Below, one piece after another: positions 1-11,542 of a stretch of DNA of 64,000 nucleotides. Position 1 is the stretch's first letter; the number at the start of each line of letters is the position of its first letter. The stretch is taken from assembly GCA_021030915.1 (NCBI GenBank), contig JAGEMR010000082.1, forward strand, positions 1 through 64,000, given 5' to 3'. A program made the translations under genes and the position numbers. A model generated the notes under the pieces. That model had not been told where the DNA came from. It made no database searches and worked only from the letters and a program-made list of their open reading frames with translations. Origin of the DNA: Astrothelium macrocarpum. Taxonomy: Eukaryota > Ascomycota > Dothideomycetes > Trypetheliales > Trypetheliaceae.

Positions 1-890
1 TATTTATTGATTATATTATATATAAAATTTTTAATTAATATTTTTTAATAATCAATTTTTTATTAAAATTATATTTTAAATGATAATTATTATTATATGA
101 AATTTATAATTTATTAAAATCTAATATATAATATATTTTGAATTTTATATAAATAATTAATCATATTTTATATATTATTTTATTTAAACGAAAAATTATG
201 ATTAATTAGATTTATAATATAATTCAAAATTTTTTTTTTTTTTATTTTAATAAAATTTATTGAATTAATTGAAATATTATATTATGATTATCAATTATTG
301 TATTAAATAATTAATATTATATAAAAAATTTTATAAATTTGAATAATTTTTTATATATTAAATTTTTAAATTTTTTTTTAAAATTTTGAAAATTATAATT
401 ATTCTATTCTTTTTAGAAAATGTTTCCATTTTTATATATAAAAAAAAGTCGCGTTAAAAAGAAAAATTCGTATAAATGCGGAACGGTATTCCGCTCGTTA
501 TGTTATTCCGCTCGCTATGTAGATACGTTAAACAATTTTCAAATACGTAATAAAGAATTATTCTATTATTTTTTTTTTCAAATTCATTTTTTTATGATTT
601 ATGAATATATTAATAAATAATAAAGATTTGTTTTCGATTCTTTTTTTATATATTCATAATTTCAGAAAAAGAAATGATAAAAAAAATTTCAGAATTGGAT
701 ATTATTTTATAAAAATTTTATATAAAAATAAAATGAAAAATTTTTTTTTAATATAAAAATTAATTCAGATAATCGGATAAAAATCAGAATAATATTGAAT
801 AATTTATCCAATCCAATTCTAATTCATTAGTTATGAATTATTCAAATAATTAATAATACCCGCTTATCATTCCGATGTCTGCTATTAGGC
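1..890. other. Extremely AT-rich block, probably RIP-degraded DNA
   Basis: The sequence is almost entirely A and T, with long A/T runs and no credible coding frame apart from a short meaningless ORF at 420-620. It switches to ordinary base composition near 860-960, just before the first gene. Filamentous ascomycetes commonly carry such AT isochores where RIP has mutated transposons. No transposase or reverse-transcriptase motif remains visible, so the source element cannot be named. A mitochondrial fragment or centromere-type DNA is the main alternative. Confidence 0.6.
478..520. repeat. Short GC islet: hairpin plus 17-bp tandem duplication
   Basis: Inside the AT block, 478-494 reads GCGGAA-CGGTA-TTCCGC, a perfect 6-bp stem with a 5-nt loop. 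Positions 487-503 and 504-520 are a 17-bp direct repeat differing at one base (T versus C). These are almost the only G/C-rich bases in the first 800 nt. Confidence 0.6.
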
Positions 891-1010
891 TTCTATGTTC
901 GTAAAAAAGCCACTTTCCGCAAAGCTGGTAGGCAAACAAGACTTTGATAGACAAGATTTAGGCGAACTACAATGCCCCACTGCTTTTAGTTGGAGCAACC
1001 TTTATCTGCG

Positions 1011-2859
1011 ATGTCCTTAGTGGTCGAGCCCGGCGACGGCTTCTCAGTCGACGAGGTTGACAAAGTCATACATCCAAAGATTGATGAGATGTGGATTCTA
1101 TCAGTCGAATATGAAGAAATGGACATGGCCTCACTCATTCCCGGTCTCAAAAAGGTAGGAATTAAAGGGAGAGCTGTGAATTTCTATGATCAAACAAATG
1201 CCATCAAGAAGCCGCGCGCAGCTCGTGGATGCATGAAAATGTTACTTAAGGATGATACTGGATTACTTACGGTTTGTTCTTTTTACAAACATACTCATGG
1301 ACAAAGCCACAATTTCATGCTTATGTGTACGTAGGTTCGATTATGGTATGCGAACATGGACTACAAGCTTAGAATTGGACAATTGGTATCAGTTCGGACT
1401 CCACACGTATCCACCGGCGACGCTGGCAGCATCTCTGGCAATCTAGGCGGTCTATTCACCAGTATCTTTCCAGAGCGCGATAAGGGATGTTGCTTCATGA
1501 AACACGAAGAGAGCGATGACGACACGCTCTACAAGACTCCACTAGAATACAACACGGATCAACCATTGATCGGTCTGATGACGCTGAAGAACTTCATTGA
1601 GGGCGGCTACGATGTACCTGATGGGAAAATCATTGTTTGTGTGAAGAGCATTGGGCCAGAGCAAACAGGTAATTCACAACGAGAATCTCTGCACCTCTGC
1701 TTCGAGATTTAGCGTCGTAGACTTTCAGACTAAATTAAGCCAGTGGCAGGCAGGAAGAAGAATACCATGACGATCACAAACAAACTTGTCAAGGTTGCTG
1801 TCTTCGATGACAGCGCTGATGCAACCCTGACTTTGTGGAACTCGGTCATCGCCTCAGCCAAGTGGTGGACGCCGTCGTCAACAGTCTTATTAATAACCAA
1901 TCCTGGAATGAGGTTTGATCATCGGGTATCCCTCAATTTGACGGCAAATACGCAAGTGGAAGTTAATCCGTGCATACCCGATGCAGATTGGCTCCGAACT
2001 TATGCCCAGAGAATAGAGAGGCGTGAAAGCGTCAATCAACCTTTTCCTGATGGTAACTAAAGTTGCGATGTTGTTTTAGACCAAGCAGTCTCGGCGCTGA
2101 CCAGGAATAGTATTTGATGTCGAGGCTATGATCAATTCTGAGACTCGTGTTCTGTACACGCTTGCCGATATTGATGAACGGTGAGCCGTCCATATTCTAT
2201 ACAGTGCCACCGAACTAATCTCTCAAAGTGTACGTACAGCACAAGCGGGTATTCGCAGACAGTATTCGTTGTGAGATTCGTTGTCGCTGACGTTAATACA
2301 AAGCGAGATTCGTGGGTTACCTCAGCGCGTTATTAATGGAAGTCAACATCATGTCGCTTCTCAACCGAGGTCAGCTGCTTTGCGCTGAATGGTAGGTCAA
2401 AGTGTTGATCAGTTCGCCACAGGCAAAGAGTGTTGCAGAAGACCTCAACTGATGCTCATTCTAACCAGTTGTGGAGTCCCTGTTTTCGCGAATGCAACGA
2501 ATACTCAATGCAGCCACTGCTGCAAGAATATTAGCCTTCGCATTAACCCGCGACTGGTAAACCTTGTCCTGTTCTGGCATTCCAATATTACAAGCCCGAA
2601 CTAACCGACAAATCTTTGGCTAATTTGAGATTAGATTGGCTGTCTCGTGGATGAAACGGGTTGTGTTAGTGAAGGCAAACTTGTCTTTTCTGATTTGGCT
2701 TGGGAACAACTCCTGGGGAAAACGACGCAGCAGCTCGTTGACTCTGATGATGAGAGTTTGAGATATATAGAGGATAGGCTATCATTCGTGCGCCTAACAC
2801 TGATATTCGGCTGGGCAGAGGAGGCAGAAAAGCTGGCAATCTGTCAAGTCCTGACGTGA
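1011..2859 (+). CDS. MEIOB-like OB-fold single-strand DNA-binding protein (meiotic recombination)
   Basis: Proposed exons are 1011-1271, 1335-1668, 1750-2052, 2111-2180, 2229-2248, 2304-2391, 2469-2556 and 2635-2859. All junctions keep frame and give 462 residues, close to animal MEIOB (about 470). Animal MEIOB is an RPA1-related protein that works with SPATA22 on meiotic recombination intermediates. Visible here are an OB-like segment ending LLT/VRLWYAN, and a second OB with TLTLWNSVIASAKWWTPSS followed by NPCIPDADWLRTYAQ. A third OB region carries a zinc ribbon (CAEC...CSHC) and ends in RLTLIFGWAEEAEKLAICQVL. The start is the first ATG in frame; an upstream exon is not excluded. It lies tail to tail with the peroxin gene, 113 bp apart. 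The family is inferred from motif recall; another RPA1-like OB protein is the alternative. Confidence 0.62.
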
Positions 2860-2972
2860 AGTGGCGTTGCGTAGAGGGATATAGGACCATGTTCCTTCTT
2901 TGCTTTTTAAACCAAAGGATTCTCACCATCTGAAATAGATATGGGAGCGCTATACGTTGACAAGAGAATGAA

Positions 2973-4646
2973 TTAGCTTGGTTCACCAACTCTGACTGCT
3001 CGCTGTACAACTCTCGTCCAGCGTCTTCTCCTCCATTCTCCTACCGTACTCATTCCCGTTCCCTCGTCCCAGCTCTTAGGAGGGTTAGGTTTGCTCTCCT
3101 TTCTTTTATTTTTCGTACCGGCAATAGTGCTCTCTTCCTCCGCTCCACCTTCCCTGATCACGTCATATACCCACCTCTCGCCCTCCATTTCAACTTCCAC
3201 AGCAGTGATGATTCTCTCGTCCACCCATTCCCGACTGAGCAAATCCAGGTTCCACTTTTTGTCCGCCCATCTCCATCCAGGCGGCGGCCGGACATCCTCA
3301 AAGAATCGTGTCCCTTTTGGTCTTTCGCCCGCGATCCGAGATGGAGACAAAGGATCGTATGGCGAAGGGGTGAAAAGCCATGGTTCCCATTCACTCGACG
3401 GTATCGACGGAAGAGGATCGCGATGCTGTAGTTCAAAAATTTCAACCTCGCGTTTCTCAGGATCTGCATCCAACGCAATATCAGAGGCAATCCATTTTGA
3501 GACCAGACTCTGAGCCTCCGCCTCACGTTCTTGGAGTTCAGGTTTTCCCTGCGCTGAAAGAATAAAGGATTGCGCGTTAGGATGGCCGCTCAACGTAACT
3601 GCCCAGCCGCCAAAGAGGAAGATGGCTCGCCATGGCAAGCGATTCGCCGAGATGAACAAGAAGCATGCCAATGCGGCAAGAGCGAGAAAGAGAGCCGAAG
3701 AAACGGCTTCGTTGGAGAAATTGGTATACGGAGTAATCCAGGCGATCAGAGAATCGTGGAGGCGAGAGAAATCCTCCATGCTGTTCTGAAGATCGCGCAT
3801 ATTACGAAAGAAGTCCTTGCTGAGTTCTGGAGCGGGTTTGATAGTGCGGGGTGGAGCGACTGGCGGGCCGTGGATAGAGTACGTTGGATGATGGAGATCT
3901 GAAGATGGTGGTGGAGGATGACGAGCAAGGAATGCAGGAACCATGAGAAAGAAGAGACACATGACGATTGGCACTAGGGCTAGTAGGTACGGATCGAGGC
4001 AGATAAAAGTGTAGACTGCGAGGAAGGAGAGTGTTTGGGTTGGGAATCGCCATGAGAAGAGGCGTATGAGACGGTTTTGAAACACGAAAGCGACACCGAT
4101 CCTATATGAATAATTGTGTGAGAAAAAGGGTAAGTAGAGATGTCCTGGCTGGACAAGCAGGACACATCAAATTGGAGATGCACACCTAGCATTAAAGCGA
4201 CGAAAGTTGTTAGACATCAACGGCAAACTAAAATTCGGCCGTTCAATGGGGATGTATTTTCTAGATCTTCTGTCTGTGGCATCCTCGGGGTAATCAAAGT
4301 CTTGAGTTGGAATAACTTGTTGAAGGAGACTGTTAAGTAGCTTTAGTTGATACATACATACCCAACGCGCTAGAATACTTTCTAAGCATCATAAACATTC
4401 GACTCACGTAGAGAACAATCGATCTTGAACACTAGTCTGTTCTTCAGCTTTGCGACTATGCTTGACATCATGAAGTTTTTCTTTTAGCTTCTCGGTAGAC
4501 TCTTTCAGAGGCTTGTGTTTGCTTGGGCTCCTTGTAGCTGACAGGGTAGGTGGCTCATCCGTTGGACTGGAAATTGCAACAATAGGGATCGGCTCATCCC
4601 GGTTGACAATAGCCTGCGAGTCCACATTCTGATCTCGTTCGTCCAT
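2973..4646 (-). CDS. Pex24/Pex28/Pex29-family integral peroxisomal membrane peroxin
   Basis: There are three exons: about 4646-4408, 4329-4186 and 4101-2973, giving about 503 residues. The N-terminal part is charged and disordered. It is followed by the conserved stretch LLQQVIPTQ ... RPNFSLPLMSNNFRRFNAR and then hydrophobic segments (FLAVYTFICLDPYLLALVPIVMCLFFLMV; ALFLALAALACFLFI). The C-terminal third has the dysferlin pattern: WEPWLFTPSPYDPLSP and RPPPGWRWADKKWNLD (DysFN-like), then WVYD and WRRRRWTRVV (DysFC-like). Members of this family sit in the ER/peroxisome membrane and control peroxisome size, number and contact sites. Pex23/Pex30-32 also carry dysferlin domains, but the N-terminal block fits the Pex24 group better. 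It is divergent from the kinase gene, sharing a 733-bp upstream region. Confidence 0.8.
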
Positions 4647-5379
4647 GATGATAGAGAATGTAGTGGCGAGAAGCCGGGTCGACTTTCACATGTTTGCACG
4701 TATATAGGTGGCGTACTATCCTGTGCTCTAGGCGCGGAAATGCCGGGAAAGACCCTTGGCCTTGGGTGCTAATCCGGGGGTGAAATGTTTACATTAATAA
4801 GTGTTCCTGCATTCTCACGGCTTTAAGATGGCAATGCACATGTAGACGCATTAGAGGTGCATAGAGTGTATGCAGACGAATGGTTGGGAGAAGTTTGGAG
4901 CAAGGAGGGAGGTCATCGTCGCTCCGGCCTTGCACGCCGAGAAGGTTTCCATGCCATTTTATTGCTGGTCAAAGCGATCCTATCGGGCCTCCTCAGTCGA
5001 ACCCCAGCTTGCCTGCCTTGAATTTGCGACAACAACATTGCAACGTTGACCTTATGTTTGCACCAAGCCTTCAATAATCCTACGCGTCTTTGTCAAGCCA
5101 CTGTGAAGTCAATTCTCGCGAACAAATCTATGCGGGCCCGCATTCTTCCATCGAACAGCCCTGGTCTTCATCGAGCATAATCATGCCTTAGCAGCGATGC
5201 CCGTTGTCTTATTGCCGCGAAGACCCGTCCGGAAGTGATCAGGAGCGACCGCAACGCGTCGGGCATACTGCTGTCGGGCAGGAACGACGGGGCGTTGGCG
5301 AGGTGCGAGAATTACCACGCGGAATTGTCATCATCGACATTCTCTACCAGATTGCCTTGGTCTTCTCCGATGATCCACA
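4647..5379. promoter_or_regulatory. Shared divergent intergenic region, peroxin / pom1
   Basis: This 733-bp stretch lies between divergently transcribed genes and must hold both promoters. I see no coding frame and no specific operator. Confidence 0.5.
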
Positions 5380-8300
5380 ATGAACTCCACTCAAGTCGAT
5401 TCACGGAATACTAGCTTCATACCAGCAGATGATTCTGGCTCCGGAGGTATGCGTCGTGGAATAGCCAATGATGATAGTATATGGGACGAAACCGCTGACG
5501 CTCTGGCAGCGGAAGGTCCAGCCAGAAAAATCGGGAGGTTCCAAAAATCTACGGTGGAGAATGAAAGGCCCAATCGGCGACAAGCAGGCGGATTCGGTTC
5601 TTTGAACACAGGTGTGGATACAAAGTCAACTCTTGCGAATAGGCGTCGCTCAACAGTTCGAGAACACAAAGCACCATCCGGTCCCCGGCCTCTTGATCAA
5701 TCCAACTCGAAGCGGTAAGTTTATGAAGTTGTTACATTTTGAATTTGGTCCTGACTAGAATTCAGTGTGATGAGCGACATCTCGGCTATCCCCACAAATA
5801 ACACGAGTCGCTCCTTCCTGCCTAATTCTTCGAGCGAACCCTTTTTTGTCTCGCGCAACCTCGAAAACGAAAACAATCCCAAGTATGCCACAAACATGAA
5901 CGCACCAAAGGACGAAGGCGACGCAGATAGCTTCTCAGAATTTTTGCCATCCATAAACTTTGACGACTTGCATACAAATCTCACAAATAACGACTTTCAA
6001 CTGAGTCAATTCCCTGTCCCTGGTGGTGGACATAGAATACTGTCTGGCTTAGGACCTGGGAGCACAGCAAGCCAGAACACAACCCGTCCTGAGGGCTTGG
6101 CTTCCAAATTGACGTCTACGACGACCAACACACACCCTACAAGAACCTCCTCTCTTGTACGACGGATAAGCAATGCTCGTCAAAACGGTCCAAGGTCTTC
6201 GGACAATTCCATGCCACCTCCAACGGCTCCTCTGGCTGTACGCACGCGCCGGCAAAGTCAATTCTCTACTCCAGCATCGACTTCTGCACAAAATCCTACA
6301 AACTCTACTACACGAACGCCCAGAAAGTCAGTCGGACCAGGCGCATTGACTTCATCGCTTGGAGGGAAAGATGCTCCTCGCCGAGCTTCCCCAATCAAGT
6401 CAACGGCAGGCTCGACCAGTCTCGGTCGTAGTGCGTCAAGTAGCAAGGCGAACAGGCGGATAACACCTGCAAATGCGAATCCCGAAATACTGGAAGGCCC
6501 ACAAGAACCAAAGACTCCACGAAATGCCAAAACCAAATCTATGCACTCGCCTCCACATCAGACCTCAGTAAATTCATTCAGCCAGGCACCATCAAGGTCT
6601 GGTAGTGTTCACAATCCGCATTCTCCTGGGAGATTACTTGGCCAGCAGCGCACACAAACACCATCCTCGTCCGCCAATAAGCGACAATCGGTGCATGGAC
6701 ATGTGAGTGGACTGGGTGCTCGTACAATCAGTCCCACAGATACGCATCGATTAAAGCGACTTTCGATGATGCAAGATCCTTCTGCTGCGCCTGAGACCCC
6801 TCCAACCCCGTTGTTGGATTATCCTTTGCCAGATTTTGCGTTCGCTGATCCGCGGACTGGTCCGTCCCCTTCTATGATACCCCGCAAAAGTGTTACACCA
6901 TCCTCTGCTCGAGCAACACCAGATCCCAATCGAAAATCGATTGGGTCCGGCGTGTCACTCTCATCAAGCTCCAGTTTCAGTTCATTGCGCAATTCAGGAC
7001 AAAATAGGTGGAGCCAGAACCTATCAACTTCACGGCTGCCGACACCAAAACCGCGAACAGTTCACAGCTCTGCTGGTGTTCATGATGCAGAAGAGGTGCC
7101 TCCCGTTCCTGCCATTCCAAAAGCATACGAAAGCCCCAAAGATGTACCAGAGCAGCCATTCTTTGACCACCTCCAAGAGCTATCCAAAGTCGATGGCGAC
7201 AATGAAGTCGCAGAACCGAGAGCACCTTTACCCGAGCCGACGTTGGGTCTGGGTACTGTGGAATTTGATTATGCCGCTTTTGATGACCCACCGAAATTTT
7301 CCAATGATCCCAAGAGACATCGACGAGGCCTTACTGTTGGGACAGGGTCTGATGCAGAAAAGCCCCAACCGCTACAGATGAATAGGAGAAACTTGCAACC
7401 AATACGCCTCCCTCCCCTGAATCTCTTACCACTCGGTTCATCTACAAATCATCGACTTGAATCTCTCCCTACGCCTTCAGATGAGTTTGACAATGGCGTC
7501 ACCACGCCGCCACCCAAACGCACTGTCAACAAGACCCCAAGTACACCAATGACAGCATCCAAGGCCATGTTTCCCAGAAACGAGTTCACAGACGATGGTC
7601 TACCACCACCTATCAATTTACGAAGTAACACCTCTCACTATGGCATTGCGGGTGGTTCGACATTTAATGACGAATACACCTTCTTAACTGCTGTACCTGT
7701 AAACAATGGCCGGCAAGCGACAACACCATTTTCATCTTCGTCTTTGCCAAAGAGCGGTGCTCAATTTGGGCGCATGGTGTCAAGTCCGGATGCTGAGGTA
7801 GAGACGAGCGTGATTGAGGAACCCCAGCAGGATTACGCGGCAAGGACAAATCAAAACCCACAATGGACTACTAGAAAAAACACTGCCGCATCTCTTCAAG
7901 ATAGCCAACTTTCATTATCAGAACAGCCAGAGAGCCCACCCTCAGGTTCTTCTCTACGGCGGAAACTTAGCGCTCGATGGAAGAGAAGTTCGTCAAAATC
8001 CTCTCATGCGGCCCAGACAGGTGAAGAGGTACGATCGCCACAAGCGTCCAAACACAACGATATGCCGCCTCCGAAACTTCCGGCATCTGCAACTTGGAGT
8101 GGTCCGATAGATCTCAGCTCTAGTACATCCTCTTACTCTCGACCGTCTTTGGATGCGAGGCGACGAAAGAGTTCTGCAACGACGTTAGTGAGTGAGACAG
8201 ATGCTGTGCGTGGTCCTGCTGCCAAAGCACCTAATGGTACCATGGGTTCCAATGCAACTTCCGAGCAATCAACGGGTAGTTATAGAACACCGTCATCATC

Positions 8301-10125
8301 GATTTGGTCATTAGGGTCAAGGAAATCTATCAATACGCTGAGAGCAAGGAATTTAGATTCGAATCTGGACAAGGATGATCTTGCAGCGGATGAAGAAATG
8401 AAGAAACTTGCATCCAAGCGAAAAGATTTTGAATTAGCTGCAAGAGAGGTCGATGAGCTACGCAAGCGGGCCACACCAAAAGAAAGAGTATCAGCTGTTC
8501 AGGCGCTCAACATGGTCAGTCTAAATTTGTTTGAACGAGGTGAAATTATCGATTACAGAGAAGTATACTTCTGCGGCACAAAGAGTGCTAAGAAGGTATC
8601 TGGAGACTTGAATGCTCAATCCGCCAACTTCGGATACGATGATGAACGAGGAGATTACAATATCGTCTATGGAGATCATCTATCATATCGATACGAGGTG
8701 GTGGATCTGCTTGGTAAAGGGAGCTTCGGCCAAGTGGTGCGTTGTGTTGATCACAAAACGGGCCAGCTCGTTGCTGTGAAGATCATTCGGAACAAGAAGC
8801 GATTCCATCAGCAGGCCTTGGTGGAGGTCAATATTCTACAAAAACTCCGCGAATGGGTAAGTAGCATGGTAAATGATTTGAATTGTCAAGCTAATTTGCA
8901 GCAGGATCCGCAGAACAAACACAGCATGATCAACTTTACGCAGAGCTTCTATTTCCGTGGCCATCTCTGCATCTCTACTGAACTCCTCGGCATGAATCTC
9001 TACGAATTCATCAAAGCGCACGACTTTAAAGGTTTCTCGCTGAAGCTCATCCGACGCTTCACGAAACAAATGCTCAGTGCTCTTGTACTTCTCAAAAGCC
9101 ATCGAGTCATTCATTGTGACTTGAAGCCCGAAAACATTCTCCTCGCCCATCCCTTGCACTCAGAAATCAAAGTCATCGACTTTGGCTCCAGCTGCTTCGA
9201 AAACGAAAAAGTCTACACCTACATCCAATCCCGCTTCTACCGCTCCCCAGAAGTCATCCTCGGCATGAGCTACGGCCTCCCCATCGACATGTGGAGTCTG
9301 GGCTGCATCCTCGCCGAGCTCCTCACCGGCTACCCCATCTTCCCCGGCGAAAACGAGCAAGAGCAGCTCGCATGCATCATGGAAGTCTTCGGCCCGCCGG
9401 AAAAGCACCTCATCGAGAAATCGGTCCGCAAGAAACTCTTCTTCGACTCCCTCGGCAAACCACGCGTCACCGTCTCCTCCAAGGGCCGCCGCCGCCGACC
9501 CTCGTCCAAAACGCTGCAGGGCACGCTCAAATGCGACGACGACGCCTTCCTCGACTTCCTCTCGCGCTGCCTCCGCTGGGACCCGGACCGCCGCCTCAAG
9601 CCCGACGAGGCTCTCCACCACGACTTCATCACCGGCTCCAAGCGCAGCCTACTCGCGGGCAGCCGCGCCCCCGCACCTGCTACCCGCATCCACTCCACCC
9701 CGCAGCAGCCCCTCAACGGCGCCGCGTCGGCCTCCTCCCCGATCAAACGCATCACCTCCACCACCACCGCGTCCGCGCGTCCTCGTCCCCTCCCAGACCC
9801 GCCCGCCGTCACCACCACCGCGGCGTTCAAGCCCACCCTCGCGTCTGCAGCGGCCGGCGGCAGCAGCAGTGGCTCGTCGCCGAATAAGGGCGCGGCGACG
9901 ACGCGTCGCCACTCCACGGTCAACCATGTGGGCATGGCCGGCTCGGGTGTCGGGGTCAAGCGGGCGTCGAATGGCGCGGCTGTGGTGGGAGCTGGAGGTG
10001 GGGCTGGTGGTTTGGGTGGGAGCAGTTTGCCAAGAGTGGCGGGCGCGGGAGGAGCGGCGAGGAGTGCGTCGGGGAGGCCGGATTTGGCGTCCGCTGCGGC
10101 GATTGCGAGTTTGGTGAGTCTTTAG
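5380..10125 (+). CDS. pom1: Pom1-type DYRK family protein kinase (cell polarity)
   Basis: Exon 1 is 5380-5714 and the main exon opens at 5766 after a GTAAGT...TTCAG intron. A further 45-nt intron lies at 8858-8902. The protein has about 1,550 residues. The first ~970 are Ser/Pro/Thr-rich and disordered, rich in SPxR/TP sites. A DYRK NAPA-like box follows (SLNLFERGEIIDYREVYFCG), then the kinase domain: GKGSFGQVV glycine loop, AVKII lysine, HCDLKPEN catalytic loop, DFGSS, and the diagnostic activation loop YTYIQSRFYRSPE with the YxY autophosphorylation tyrosine. The C-terminal tail is low-complexity Ala/Gly/Ser. In fission yeast Pom1 forms cell-end gradients that set division plane and timing; a role in hyphal polarity and septum placement is inferred. 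An optional last intron (10114-10202) would replace the final residues and move the stop to 10214. Confidence 0.88.
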
Positions 10126-11542
10126 TCCTCTTTTCTTTTGTTTGCTTTGGGGGATGGTGATGTGGTTGTGATGGAGAGATGTTGTGCTGACTTCTTGGAT
10201 AGCGGACGCGATGATGTTATGATGACGATTGGGGTGGTGGATGGGGAGTGGATACGGCGGGCGAGATCCAGCTGGGATGGGTCTGTGGGCTTACTTCGTT
10301 GTTTCTTTTTTACATTGGTTGCATTTGATGGGGTAGCGGAACTTTCCAATTGTTTTACAGCGCGATGGCGGATGGCACGATGTCTCACCTTTTTTTTGTT
10401 GTCGTGGGTGGACACCGATGACGAATATCTCTCATACCCTTCTATACCCTCTCTCTCTCTCATTCATGTGCATTGATGGTGCGTTCTTGCTTAGGTGATG
10501 CATCAATGGTTGGCTGTTTTGAGTTGAGATCTGTTTCGATGGAGCGAAGTTCATAGACGCGACTCGGTATGATTACTACTAGAGACTCGTGCTCATTGCC
10601 TAGGGTCAAAGGGTATATATACATTGGAGTTCCCGTGATGTGGTGCCTATCATGTTGCCTCATCTAATCTACAAAGCGCGCGAGTAGAGTGCAGTGGCGT
10701 TTGATCTATGATGTCTGCGTGTGGCTGGGGACCTCCCGACTGATGGGGATTGGACTGATAGATCCCTGTGTGGTATAGCAAAGCTGTAACGTAGGCTTCC
10801 TTATGGGTCCGATGCCAAAACGTATGCCAAGTGAAACGTAGTTACAGAATTTTGACGTGGCCAAGCTGAAGACTGACTCGTCTATTGGTTTCCGTTATGG
10901 TGTCGTCCGTTAGGCACGTGGCTTGTTAACGGTGCGGCATGCATTGGTGTGGATGCACATCATGTCCGAGATGGGTTAGCCGGATCTGGACCCTGAAGAA
11001 ACGGGCGGAGTTTAGGTCCCCATCAAAATTGTTACGCCGGAGCGTTGATCAGCAAGCCATCATACATCCGTAGTCTCCCCAAGTCGATGATTCATTCCCT
11101 GATTATCTATCCCCCTCTCCACCATCATCCCACGCATTTACCCAATTACTCAACAAAATGTCAGCGGGGATCTGGGGGCGGGCCCCAAGGGTCGCGTGCT
11201 CACCCGGAAATCCGAGCTCTTTCCGGCGTCATTGCTGCCCCACCATCGATGCAGACTACCTTACCCACCCGAATGTTTCTCTAGCATTTCCCATCCGAGG
11301 TCCTCAATTCGAGACCTGGTTCTAAATTCCTTTAGCGCCAATCGCTTCCAAACTAGTCTTTTCTTCCCAAGCTCCTCTTTCCTTAATTTTTTCAATTCAC
11401 ACCTCCCAACCATACCCACGACACTCTTTTCCTACACGACGACTAACCCGAACGTCGCTTCACCGCCGTAGGCCGTAAAAAAGCACTATCATCTCACCAG
11501 AATCAGGCGGATTACAAACATTGGCTATTTGAACTGAGCACT
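10126..11542. promoter_or_regulatory. Gene-free stretch: pom1 3' region and IDO promoter/leader
   Basis: No supported gene. The first ~90 bases can be spliced as an alternative last intron of the kinase gene. A CACGTG E-box lies near 10915. From 11041 the sequence becomes C/T-rich, as expected for the dioxygenase leader, which may contain a 5' UTR intron. Confidence 0.45.

Noticed and set aside
9160..9959. Long antisense ORFs over the Pom1 kinase and tail
   Set aside because: They are mirror frames of GC-rich coding sequence with no domains of their own; the plus strand carries clear kinase motifs.
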